Below are positions 5,836 through 11,862 of a stretch of DNA of 11,862 bases, one piece after another. A program made the translations under genes and the position numbers. The DNA is taken from contig USHO01000032.1 of assembly GCA_900554485.1 (NCBI GenBank), forward strand, positions 1-11,862. The letters run 5' to 3'. This DNA is from an uncultured Eubacteriales bacterium (lineage in GTDB: Bacteria; Bacillota; Clostridia; Christensenellales; Borkfalkiaceae). How positions within the stretch are numbered: position 1 is the first letter of the stretch; every line of letters begins with the position of its first letter. A model generated the notes under the pieces. The model ran no database searches. It worked only from the letters and a program-made list of their open reading frames with translations, and was not told the DNA's origin.

Positions 5836-6609
5836 GGACGGGGCGTATCCGAAAGTCGCAACGTACTGTTTGTAAAATCCGGGGTAAGAATCGAATCCGC
5901 ATTTTTCGTAAATGTCCGTCGGACGCATCCCCTGCCTCAGCATCGACTGAGCGAATAAAAGTCGCTTGTTGTTGATATATTTTTTCGGGCTTATCTTTAT
6001 CTGATTCTGAAAAATACGGAACAGATATTGTTCGCTGACGTACAACTTGTCCGCAACCTCTTTTATGTCTTTTACGGTAAAGAGATTGTCGTTGATATAG
6101 TCAACGGCTTTGCCGAGTATCGGCGAGAGTTTTGAAGAATCTATGAAGAATTCGTTTTCCGAAATTCTCAGGCTGTAAAAAAGTTCTTTAAGCAGAGCCG
6201 CAAGGACGTCGGTAAAAGCATCTTCGTCGAGGTGAGCCGCGTAGTAATCGGTTTTAGCGAAAATTTCCGTGACGACGCACTCCTCGGGGCAGTGAACGAG
6301 TTCGATCTCTTCGGGGACGGAATCGAGAAGTTTTTTGCCGACGAAAGAATCGCCGAAAGCGATGTTGAAACGCGAATATTCCGAATTCGGCTGAATGTCG
6401 ACGTAATGGAACTTCATCGGACGGATAAACACGAGGTCGTTTTTCTTCAGTTTATAGCGTTTGCCTTCGATAAAGTAAGTAACGTTGCCCTTTTCGAAAA
6501 ATATCAGTTCGTAAGTGTTGTGCGAGTGTTTCATAAACGCCTCGGGCGACGCGGCGGGTGTCTTGTAATATCTGTGGTTGTATACGAGGTTTTCGTTTGA
6601 AATATCCAT
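5806..6609 (-). CDS. AraC-family transcriptional regulator with N-terminal cupin sensor
   Basis: This 267-residue protein has the standard two-domain AraC layout. Residues about 25-95 form a cupin-like sugar-sensing domain (HSHNTYELIFFEKG, then a glycine turn and an FIRPMKFHYV strand). Residues about 167-263 hold the paired helix-turn-helix domain: the first HTH around VKDIKEVADKLYVSEQYLFR, the second around IYEKCGFDSYPGFYKQYVATFG. The CGF...F..F.K..G..P pattern is the family hallmark. The ATG (complement 6607-6609) follows an AAGGTGA ribosome site. Such proteins in Firmicutes usually activate sugar transport and catabolic genes on binding the sugar. Here it lies between two sugar operons that share a 21-base upstream element, so I infer it regulates both. 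The ligand is unknown. Confidence 0.93.
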   Translation of the reverse strand: MDISNENLVYNHRYYKTPAASPEAFMKHSHNTYELIFFEKGNVTYFIEGKRYKLKKNDLVFIRPMKFHYVDIQPNSEYSRFNIAFGDSFVGKKLLDSVPEEIELVHCPEECVVTEIFAKTDYYAAHLDEDAFTDVLAALLKELFYSLRISENEFFIDSSKLSPILGKAVDYINDNLFTVKDIKEVADKLYVSEQYLFRIFQNQIKISPKKYINNKRLLFAQSMLRQGMRPTDIYEKCGFDSYPGFYKQYVATFGYAPSKEKPTATLR

Positions 6610-6677
6610 AAAGTCACCTTCGATAAAGGTTTTGGGTTATTCCCGATCGGCGTAGAATCGCGTCGGGTAACGGTTAA

Positions 6678-6706
6678 AGTATAATACCGAAGATTTTATT
6701 TTGCAA
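6678..6706 (-). promoter_or_regulatory. Candidate promoter of the araC-family gene
   Basis: Read on the minus strand, TTGCAA (6701-6706) is 17 bases from TATACT (6678-6683), a 4/6 and 5/6 match to consensus. The predicted start near 6671 gives a leader of about 60 bases. The -35 box lies only about 14 bases from shared element copy B (6720-6740), so a regulator bound there could also affect its own gene. Confidence 0.5.
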
Positions 6707-6719
6707 TAGAATTTATAAA

Positions 6720-6740
6720 AAATAGTTTATTTTTGTTAAT
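6720..6740 (+). promoter_or_regulatory. Shared 21-base element, copy B
   Basis: The element reads AAATAGTTTA, then T, then TTTTGTTAAT, and differs from copy A (1144-1164) at one position. It ends 27 bases before the ATG of the transporter operon. With the next two bases its end reads TG-T-TAATAT, an extended -10-like sequence (6734-6742), but no -35 box stands at the right distance. This fits an activator-dependent promoter. A partial repeat of its left end, AATAG, occurs 16 bases upstream at 6705-6709. Both copies are followed by GTAAACGG or GTAAAACGG. Confidence 0.6.
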
Positions 6741-6751
6741 ATTCGTAAAAC

Positions 6752-6760
6752 GGAAAGGAG
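6752..6760 (+). promoter_or_regulatory. Strong ribosome binding site of the transporter operon
   Basis: GGAAAGGAG lies seven bases before the ATG at 6768 and fixes that start. It contrasts with the absence of a comparable site at the first gene of the other operon (1222). Confidence 0.85.
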
Positions 6761-6767
6761 TATTCAC

Positions 6768-7835
6768 ATGAAGAAGTTGAATCTTGCAATCATCGGACAG
6801 GGCAGAAGCGGACGCGACATTCACGGCGTTTATTGTCGTTCGGAGAGAAATTTATATTATAACGTCAAATACGTCGTCGATGCCGACGAGAGAAGAAGAA
6901 ATCAGGCGAAAGACCTCTATCCGGGGTGCGAAACTTTTGCGGACTATCGCGAGCTCTTCGATAAAGACGTCGATCTTGTCGTCAACGCGTCTTTTTCGGA
7001 TATGCACTTCGCGATAACAAAAGATCTGCTCGAACACAAGAAAAACGTAATGGTCGAAAAGCCGTTTGCGAGAAACCGGTTCGAGTGCGAAACGCTTATC
7101 AGAACGGCGAAAGACAACGGCGTCGTTCTTGCGGTATTCCAGAATACCCAACTCGCTCCGTTTTATCTTCATGCACTTAAACTGATAGAAGACGGGGTTC
7201 TTGGCGACGTCAAACAGGTGAGCATACGCTATAACGCCCTTGCCCGTCGCTGGGACTGGCAGACGATGCAGAAACATATGGGCGGCAGCGCATATAATAC
7301 CGGCCCGCACCCGATAGCGATGGGTCTCGGTTTTCTCGGGTTCGACAAAAATACCGAGGTCGTATATTCCAGACTCGATACCGCGCTTACCAGCGGCGAC
7401 GCCGAAGACTACGTTAAAATTCTCGTTACCGCGCCGAACAAACCTCTTGTCGACATAGAGATGAATTCGACAGACGCTTTCAGCGATTACAACATAAAGG
7501 TGCAGGGCTCGAAGGGAACGCTTAAATCGACGCCGACGAAATATACTCTTAAATATATAAAAGACGGCGAAAACCCCGAAAAACCCGTTATCGAACACTT
7601 CCTCGAAGACGAAAACGGCAATCCTCTCTACTGCGTCGAAAAACTCAACGTACACGAGGAATCCGGTTCTTACGACGGCACGGCGTTCGACGTCGGCACG
7701 GCGGGAATATATGCAAACCTGTATAAGGTTATTACCGAGGGCGCGGAACTCGCCGTTCCGCTGTATCAGTCGGCTATGACGATAAACGTCATCGAAACGG
7801 CACACGCCGAAAACCCGTTACCCGTTAAATTCTGA
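6768..7835 (+). CDS. Gfo/Idh/MocA family oxidoreductase (third)
   Basis: This 355-residue protein is a further Gfo/Idh/MocA dehydrogenase and the first gene of the transporter operon. The Rossmann motif is LAIIGQGRSGRDIHG (residues 6-20). The catalytic EKP motif is Glu97-Lys98-Pro99, followed by FA. The C-terminal domain has GSAYNTGPHPIAMGLGFLG with His181. The Asp that normally follows three residues after this His (HxxD) is Met here, with no nearby acidic residue, so active-site geometry may differ from the first oxidoreductase. The segment LARRWDWQTMQKHMGG (about residues 158-173) is Trp/His-rich and may line a sugar pocket. It is full length and expressed from a strong ribosome site. Its position ahead of the importer genes suggests it acts on the imported sugar. 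It is separate in sequence from the other two family members, so it is not a recent duplicate. Confidence 0.9.
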   Translation: MKKLNLAIIGQGRSGRDIHGVYCRSERNLYYNVKYVVDADERRRNQAKDLYPGCETFADYRELFDKDVDLVVNASFSDMHFAITKDLLEHKKNVMVEKPFARNRFECETLIRTAKDNGVVLAVFQNTQLAPFYLHALKLIEDGVLGDVKQVSIRYNALARRWDWQTMQKHMGGSAYNTGPHPIAMGLGFLGFDKNTEVVYSRLDTALTSGDAEDYVKILVTAPNKPLVDIEMNSTDAFSDYNIKVQGSKGTLKSTPTKYTLKYIKDGENPEKPVIEHFLEDENGNPLYCVEKLNVHEESGSYDGTAFDVGTAGIYANLYKVITEGAELAVPLYQSAMTINVIETAHAENPLPVKF

Positions 7836-7885
7836 AATTTCAACAAGGTAAAACCCGACCCGATTGTGTCGGAAAAAATAAAATC

Positions 7886-7903
7886 GAAGAGGGTACCCTC
7901 TTC
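7886..7903 (+). repeat. Perfect palindrome / RNA hairpin 1
   Basis: GAAGAGGGTACCCTCTTC is identical to its reverse complement over 18 bases; as RNA it gives a seven-pair stem with a GUAC loop. Its right arm overlaps hairpin 2 by five bases (7899-7903), so the two cannot both be complete. No T tract follows. Confidence 0.8.
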
Positions 7904-7924
7904 TTCGCCGAACGGCGAAGAAGA
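7899..7924 (+). repeat. Perfect inverted repeat / RNA hairpin 2
   Basis: The arms TCTTCTTCGCC (7899-7909) and GGCGAAGAAGA (7914-7924) pair at all 11 positions around GAAC. No T run follows, and the ribosome site GGAGG (7936-7940) of the binding-protein gene lies only 11 bases downstream. An mRNA-stabilising or processing structure, or translational control of the binding protein, is more likely than termination. Confidence 0.8.
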
Positions 7925-7947
7925 ATCCCTTTGACGGAGGAAAATTT

Positions 7948-9672
7948 ATGAAAGTAAAAAAACTCACCGCGCTTATTTTAAGCGGACTTACGGCATTTTC
8001 GCTTACCGCATGCGGAAACAATACGTCCGACGACGGCAAGGTCCCCGACTGGGCGAAGAACGCCACGCAGATTCACGTTCAGAACTTCCCGGGCGGAATC
8101 GGCAGAAAATGGCTTGACGAGGCAGCCGAAAGATTTCAGGAGGCTAACAAGGATACGTCTTTTGAAACCGGTAAAAAGGGCGTCTATATAGACGTTTCAA
8201 ACACTCAGGCGGACAGTTCGACGCTTACGTCTTCGGGTTATCAGATAATCTTCGACGAGAGGTATTCCGATATATACGAACTCGCGCAGAGTCAGAGCAT
8301 TCTTCCCCTCGACGACATAATGACCGAAGTCGGAGCGGACGGAGTAACGCTCGAAAGCAAGATAAGAGAGGGCGCGAGAGAGGGACTTAAAGGTTCCGAC
8401 GGAAAATATTACGCTCTTCCGCATTACGAATGGTTCCCGGGGCTTATTTACGATAAAGACGCCTTTGACAACCACAACTGGTATATTGCGAAAGAGGAGA
8501 CCGGCAACGTCGCCGACACCGATTACGGCACGCTGTATCTCGTCGAGGACGAAAACACCGATAAGTCATGCGGTCCCGACGGCGTTTACGGCACCGAGGA
8601 CGACGGACTTCCGTCTTCGCTCGAAGAAATGATCATTCTTTCGAAGTTCATCAAAGACGACGTAAATATGGCGGCATTTACCGTAAGCGGCAAGTACCTT
8701 TATTATACGAACTACCTCGTAGAAGGTCTCTGGGCGTCGCTTGCGGGTTACGACGAATTGCAGACCGTTTACAGTCTCGACGGAGAAGTCGAAGTCGTTA
8801 CGGGCTATACGAACGAAAATCTTTTCACCGGCATCGATTACGTTAAAAAACCGATAACCGAGAAAACGACCATAACAAAAGCGAACGGTTATCTCGCTTA
8901 CAGATCGGCTGCCAGATATTACGCCACCGCGTTTATTCAGATTATGATGAACGAAGGGTTCTTCGCGTCGGAAGTCAGCAGTCAGGATCAGCATACCGCC
9001 GTTCAGAAGAAATTCATCGACGGAGGTCTCGACGATCGTAACCACAAGCCGAGAGCGTTCCTTTTAGAGGGTTCTTATTGGTATAACGAATCCGTCGACG
9101 TCGACAACTTCGGCGAATACAACAAGAAAAAACCCGATGACGCGGGCGAAAGAGAAGTTCGCTATATGCGCCTGCCCGTTCTCGTAACGGGTTCGGTCGA
9201 GGCGAAAGCCGACGGCGCCGAGGCGGATAAGGCAACCCTTCTCGACAACGGTATCGCTTACGCGTATATCAACGCCAACATAAAGAACAATACCGACCTC
9301 GTGAACGCGTGCAAGGCTTTCCTTAAATTCTTGTACAGCGACGCGGAATTAAGGGCTTTCACCGCTCTTACCGGTATCACGAGACCTATAAATTATACGC
9401 TTTCGGGCACCGAATTAAACGGGCTTTCGTCTTATCAACAGGACGTATATAACCTTTCGCGTAAGGCGAATATCGTATATTACGGTTCGGGCGATCAGGA
9501 AATAAAGAGAATTCAGAACGCCCTTAAAATTCACTTCTCTTCGCCGTCGATAACTCCGACTTTCGGCAGTACGAAATACTCGAGTTATTACGCCGCGTAT
9601 AAAGCGGGCAAGACGGTAGAAGAAGTGTTCGCGAACACCGGCATAAGCGAAAGCACCTGGACGCTTTCCTGA
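7948..9672 (+). CDS. ABC transporter substrate-binding lipoprotein (CUT1 sugar type)
   Basis: This 574-residue extracellular solute-binding protein captures the sugar outside the membrane and hands it to the two permeases encoded next. Residues 1-21 form a lipoprotein signal with Lys-rich start, hydrophobic core and lipobox Leu19-Thr20-Ala21-Cys22, so Cys22 should be lipidated after cleavage. At 574 residues it is longer than common CUT1 binding proteins (about 400-450). Part of the extra length lies around residues 185-225, including CGPDGVYGTEDDGLP (208-222), an Asp/Gly-rich turn that resembles metal-binding loops. The aromatic-rich segments at about residues 153-170 (YALPHYEWFPGLIYDKDAF) match the ligand-site region of the family. 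GGAGG (7936-7940) precedes the ATG. Two overlapping hairpins lie just upstream, suggesting higher or separately controlled expression. The sugar cannot be inferred. Confidence 0.93.
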   Translation: MKVKKLTALILSGLTAFSLTACGNNTSDDGKVPDWAKNATQIHVQNFPGGIGRKWLDEAAERFQEANKDTSFETGKKGVYIDVSNTQADSSTLTSSGYQIIFDERYSDIYELAQSQSILPLDDIMTEVGADGVTLESKIREGAREGLKGSDGKYYALPHYEWFPGLIYDKDAFDNHNWYIAKEETGNVADTDYGTLYLVEDENTDKSCGPDGVYGTEDDGLPSSLEEMIILSKFIKDDVNMAAFTVSGKYLYYTNYLVEGLWASLAGYDELQTVYSLDGEVEVVTGYTNENLFTGIDYVKKPITEKTTITKANGYLAYRSAARYYATAFIQIMMNEGFFASEVSSQDQHTAVQKKFIDGGLDDRNHKPRAFLLEGSYWYNESVDVDNFGEYNKKKPDDAGEREVRYMRLPVLVTGSVEAKADGAEADKATLLDNGIAYAYINANIKNNTDLVNACKAFLKFLYSDAELRAFTALTGITRPINYTLSGTELNGLSSYQQDVYNLSRKANIVYYGSGDQEIKRIQNALKIHFSSPSITPTFGSTKYSSYYAAYKAGKTVEEVFANTGISESTWTLS

Positions 9673-9723
9673 CGCCGCCGCTCGCGCCGATTCACGGAAA
9701 ATATATGCCTTAAAGAGGAATAA

Positions 9724-10680
9724 ATGGAAAACACATTAAAGACGACCGAACGTAAAGTTCTGTCTAAAAAAACGAAGAGACTGCTCTTCTATATCGCCGT
9801 CGTGGCTCTGCCGGTGTTGCAGTTCTGTATATTTTATATATACGTCAACTTCAATTCGCTGGTCGTCGCGTTTCAGCGTTTCGCCATTCCCGACAGCGGA
9901 ATGGGTTACGAAAAGCAGTTCGCCGCGTTCGACAACTTCCGTGTGGCTTTTCAGACCATCGGCAAGGGGTGGAGCAAGATCGCGATGTCGCTGAGAATGA
10001 TTGCGTGCGAACTCTTTATCGGGTTGCCGCTCGCGCTCGTTTTCTCGTTCTATATCTACAAGAAATTCCCGCTTGCGGGTACGTTCAAAGTAATGTTGTT
10101 TATGCCGCAGATAATATCCAGCATAATTTTCGTTACTCTGTTCAGCCGTATCGTCGACGAGGTATACAAGGCGGTTTTTCACGCCGAATACGGGCTTTTG
10201 TCGATAGACGCTCCGCTTAAAACGAGAATAGCCACAATACTTTTCTACAACGTGTGGATATCTTTCGGCGTAAACGTAATGATGTTTACGGGTACGATGA
10301 GCGGAATAGACGGCTCGATAGTCGAGGCGGCGCAACTTGACGGCGCGAACATCGTGCAGGAATTCTTCCACGTTACCATGCCGATGATATGGTCTACGTT
10401 TACGACCTTCGTCGTCATATCGCTTACGGGCGTGTTTACTCACCAACTCAGCCTGTTCGCGTTTTTCGGCGTATGGGCGGACGACTACGGGTTGTCGAGT
10501 TTCGGCTACTTCCTGTTTATAAAGAGTCTTGCCGGCAACGTCCGCGAAAATCCGAACTTCCCCGACGAACTCACTTATTCGCAACTTGCCGCGCTCGGTA
10601 TCGTCCTTACGGCGATAACTCTGCCCATAGTCCTGATTACCAGAAAGGTCATGGCAAAACTCGGACCGTCGCTGTCTTAA
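9724..10680 (+). CDS. CUT1 ABC sugar transporter permease, MalF/UgpA-like
   Basis: This 318-residue inner-membrane protein forms half of the translocation channel of the importer. Six hydrophobic segments are visible at about residues 20-41, 88-112, 121-142, 167-190, 222-246 and 288-308. The EAA loop that docks the ATPase is EAAQLDGANIVQEFFHVTMP (residues 201-220), with the conserved Gly207. The start at 9724 follows an AAAGAGG site at 9712-9718. About 50 bases separate it from the binding-protein gene, and the second permease follows after 13 bases. The first-position permease with an N-terminal cytoplasmic stretch is the MalF-type partner. The ATPase is not encoded in the window and is probably a shared MsmK/MsmX-type protein. 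Confidence 0.93.
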   Translation: MENTLKTTERKVLSKKTKRLLFYIAVVALPVLQFCIFYIYVNFNSLVVAFQRFAIPDSGMGYEKQFAAFDNFRVAFQTIGKGWSKIAMSLRMIACELFIGLPLALVFSFYIYKKFPLAGTFKVMLFMPQIISSIIFVTLFSRIVDEVYKAVFHAEYGLLSIDAPLKTRIATILFYNVWISFGVNVMMFTGTMSGIDGSIVEAAQLDGANIVQEFFHVTMPMIWSTFTTFVVISLTGVFTHQLSLFAFFGVWADDYGLSSFGYFLFIKSLAGNVRENPNFPDELTYSQLAALGIVLTAITLPIVLITRKVMAKLGPSLS

Positions 10681-10693
10681 GGGGGCAAAAAAC

Positions 10694-11662
10694 ATGAAAA
10701 ACAGAACAAGGGAAAGACAGCGGATAAGCGGAAATGGCATGAAAATCGCCGTCGGCATTATCTGCGCCGTTCTGATACTCTATCTTTTGTCGATAGTCGT
10801 CATGCTTTTATGGGGATTTCTTACTTCGCTTAAAAGCGAATCGGACTTCATCGACAACGTACTCGGCTTGCCGAAGACTATAAAGGGTGACGAATACAGC
10901 AGTTATTATACGCTTTTTCAATTCAAAAACTATACCGACGTCATAAGGCAGTTTCATTATACCGCCGACACCAGTTTCTATTCGGGACAGAAACTTGTTC
11001 AGCACGTCAGCGAACAGAATTTCTTCACGATGCTGATGAACTCTCTGTTGTATTCGCTCGGCAACGGTTTTCTGCAGGCTATAATCCCGGCGATAATGGC
11101 TTATATGTGCGCCAAGTACCCCTATAAATTCAGTAAAGCGGTGTATATGGTCGTGCTTATAGTAATGACTTTGCCGATTGTCGGCGCGTATCCGTCGGAA
11201 TTGTTGCTTTTGAGAAACCTCGGCTTGTACGACACATGGTACGGTAACTTCATTCAGCGTTGCAGTTTTACGGGTATGTACTTCCTTGTGTTTTACGAGT
11301 TTTTCAAGGGCATGCCGGACACTTACAGCGAGGCTGCCGAAATAGACGGCGCATCGCAGTTCGTGGTAATGTTCAGGATATATATGCCGCTCGCGGCGAA
11401 GATGATAGGCTCGGTGTTGCTTATAAGGTTTATATTTTTCTGGAACGACTTTTCGTCGATAGAATTGTATATGCCGACGCACCCGACGCTTGCGTATTTC
11501 ATATACCTGTTGCCTTCGGGCAAACTTTCAAACGATTTCGGCGGTAAGGTCACGATAGTCATTTCGGCTTGTATGATACTTGCGCTGCCGACGATTATTC
11601 TTTTCCTGCTGCTGCACAATAAACTTATGGGCAGTATGACGCTTGGCGGAATAAAGGAGTAA
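10694..11662 (+). CDS. CUT1 ABC sugar transporter permease, MalG/UgpE-like
   Basis: This is the second permease of the importer, 322 residues long. Hydrophobic segments lie at about residues 17-40, 110-140, 147-173, 190-205, 236-254 and 283-308. The EAA loop is EAAEIDGASQFVVMFRIYMP (residues 213-232), with Gly219. It carries a longer than usual extracytoplasmic stretch between the first two membrane segments (about residues 45-108), rich in Tyr, Asp and Ser, compared with compact MalG-type permeases. A GGGGG ribosome site at 10681-10685 precedes the ATG at 10694. The stop at 11660-11662 overlaps the ribosome site of the next gene, indicating one transcript. It should pair with the upstream permease as a heterodimer. 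Confidence 0.93.
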   Translation: MKNRTRERQRISGNGMKIAVGIICAVLILYLLSIVVMLLWGFLTSLKSESDFIDNVLGLPKTIKGDEYSSYYTLFQFKNYTDVIRQFHYTADTSFYSGQKLVQHVSEQNFFTMLMNSLLYSLGNGFLQAIIPAIMAYMCAKYPYKFSKAVYMVVLIVMTLPIVGAYPSELLLLRNLGLYDTWYGNFIQRCSFTGMYFLVFYEFFKGMPDTYSEAAEIDGASQFVVMFRIYMPLAAKMIGSVLLIRFIFFWNDFSSIELYMPTHPTLAYFIYLLPSGKLSNDFGGKVTIVISACMILALPTIILFLLLHNKLMGSMTLGGIKE

Positions 11663-11665
11663 AAT

Positions 11666-11862
11666 ATGAAGATAAAGAGGAAAAATTTGCTTTTTGCGGG
11701 CGCGGCGTTAGCCGTCGTTTTAGGCGTTTCGTCCACGCTTGCGTTTACGGGAAACCGCATTGCGGTTATGGCTGAAAACGCAGTAGTCGAAACAACGGAA
11801 ATAAACGATTATTATTTCGTCGGCGATGCGCTTACGCTGCCGGCGGAAGTCGCCGTCGTCCC
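11666..11862 (+). CDS. Start of a secreted protein, truncated by the window edge
   Basis: The ATG at 11666 is preceded by AAAGGAG (11653-11659), and the frame stays open for 65 codons to the end of the window. Residues 1-6 are Lys/Arg-rich and residues 8-27 are hydrophobic and Ala/Val/Leu-rich, giving a Sec signal peptide. Plausible cleavage sites lie after Ala26 (TLA) or Ala36 (VMA); no lipobox cysteine is present. The start of the mature protein, EINDYYFVGDALTLPAEVAVV (residues 45-65, written here to show the Y-x-VGD-x-L-x-LP pattern), resembles the opening of beta-sandwich domains in large secreted proteins of Firmicutes. Its place directly behind the importer suggests an extracellular enzyme or binding protein that supplies the transporter. 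Its function and full length cannot be seen. Confidence 0.75.
   Translation, partial: MKIKRKNLLFAGAALAVVLGVSSTLAFTGNRIAVMAENAVVETTEINDYYFVGDALTLPAEVAVV

Noticed and set aside
4721..5902. A 393-codon open frame on the minus strand across nagA
   Set aside because: It lies antisense to a gene with complete NagA motifs, and its translation is rich in Arg, Tyr and Phe with no recognisable domain. It is a codon-bias shadow. The same applies to long minus-strand frames at 6852-7805 and 9736-10758.
1222..7835. Calling one of the Gfo/Idh/MocA proteins a GH109 glycosidase
   Set aside because: The proteins are 290-355 residues, well below GH109 members (roughly 440 or more), and no specific GH109 signature is visible. 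It is kept only as a possibility.
7886..7924. Hairpins as an intrinsic terminator before the binding-protein gene
   Set aside because: Neither stem is followed by a T run; AATCCCTTTGACGG leads directly into the ribosome site, and the downstream genes need transcription.
1..11862. CRISPR arrays, tRNA or rRNA genes, insertion sequences, phage genes
   Set aside because: No regularly spaced repeats, cloverleaf sequences, transposase motifs or phage proteins were found on either strand.

Overview
The window looks like chromosomal DNA from an anaerobic, low-to-mid GC member of the Firmicutes, most likely a gut-type clostridium. This is inferred from AGGAGG-like ribosome sites, frequent AUA and AGA codons, a PyrR regulator, a cre-like site, an AraC/MsmR-style sugar regulator and a CUT1 sugar importer without its own ATPase. 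No tRNA, rRNA, CRISPR array, insertion sequence or phage gene is visible, and no gap between genes exceeds about 160 bases.

Layout. (1) 40-1138: a small unrecognised gene on the minus strand, divergent from a lone pyrR that has its own promoter and terminator. (2) 1222-5809: a tight five-gene operon on the plus strand. It encodes two Gfo/Idh/MocA oxidoreductases, a TIM-barrel sugar isomerase/epimerase, a NagB-like deaminase/isomerase and a NagA-like deacetylase; three of its junctions are ATGA overlaps. (3) 5806-6609: an AraC-family regulator on the minus strand, convergent with nagA; the two stop codons share a TTAA tetramer. (4) 6768 to beyond 11862: a second plus-strand operon with a third Gfo/Idh/MocA protein, a lipoprotein substrate-binding protein, two CUT1 permeases and the start of a secreted protein cut off by the window edge.

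How it may work together (inference): the lipoprotein and the two permeases import an oligosaccharide or glycoside, energised by an ATPase encoded elsewhere. The oxidoreductases and TIM-barrel enzyme remodel or cleave it by redox chemistry, and the NagA- and NagB-like enzymes deacetylate and deaminate the released amino-sugar phosphate. No sugar kinase is present, so the phosphorylation NagA needs must come from elsewhere. The AraC protein, sitting between the operons, probably senses the sugar and controls both.

The strongest non-coding signal is a 21-base element, identical at 20 of 21 positions, upstream of both operons (1144-1164 and 6720-6740). The second copy lies in the intergenic region shared with araC. 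Other points of interest are two overlapping perfect hairpins just before the binding-protein gene, NagA and NagB homologues that both differ from the classical enzymes at active-site loops, and a terminator-like stem across the convergent gene ends. Together these suggest a dedicated, possibly undescribed, route for an unusual N-acetylated or aminated sugar; the substrate cannot be read from the sequence.
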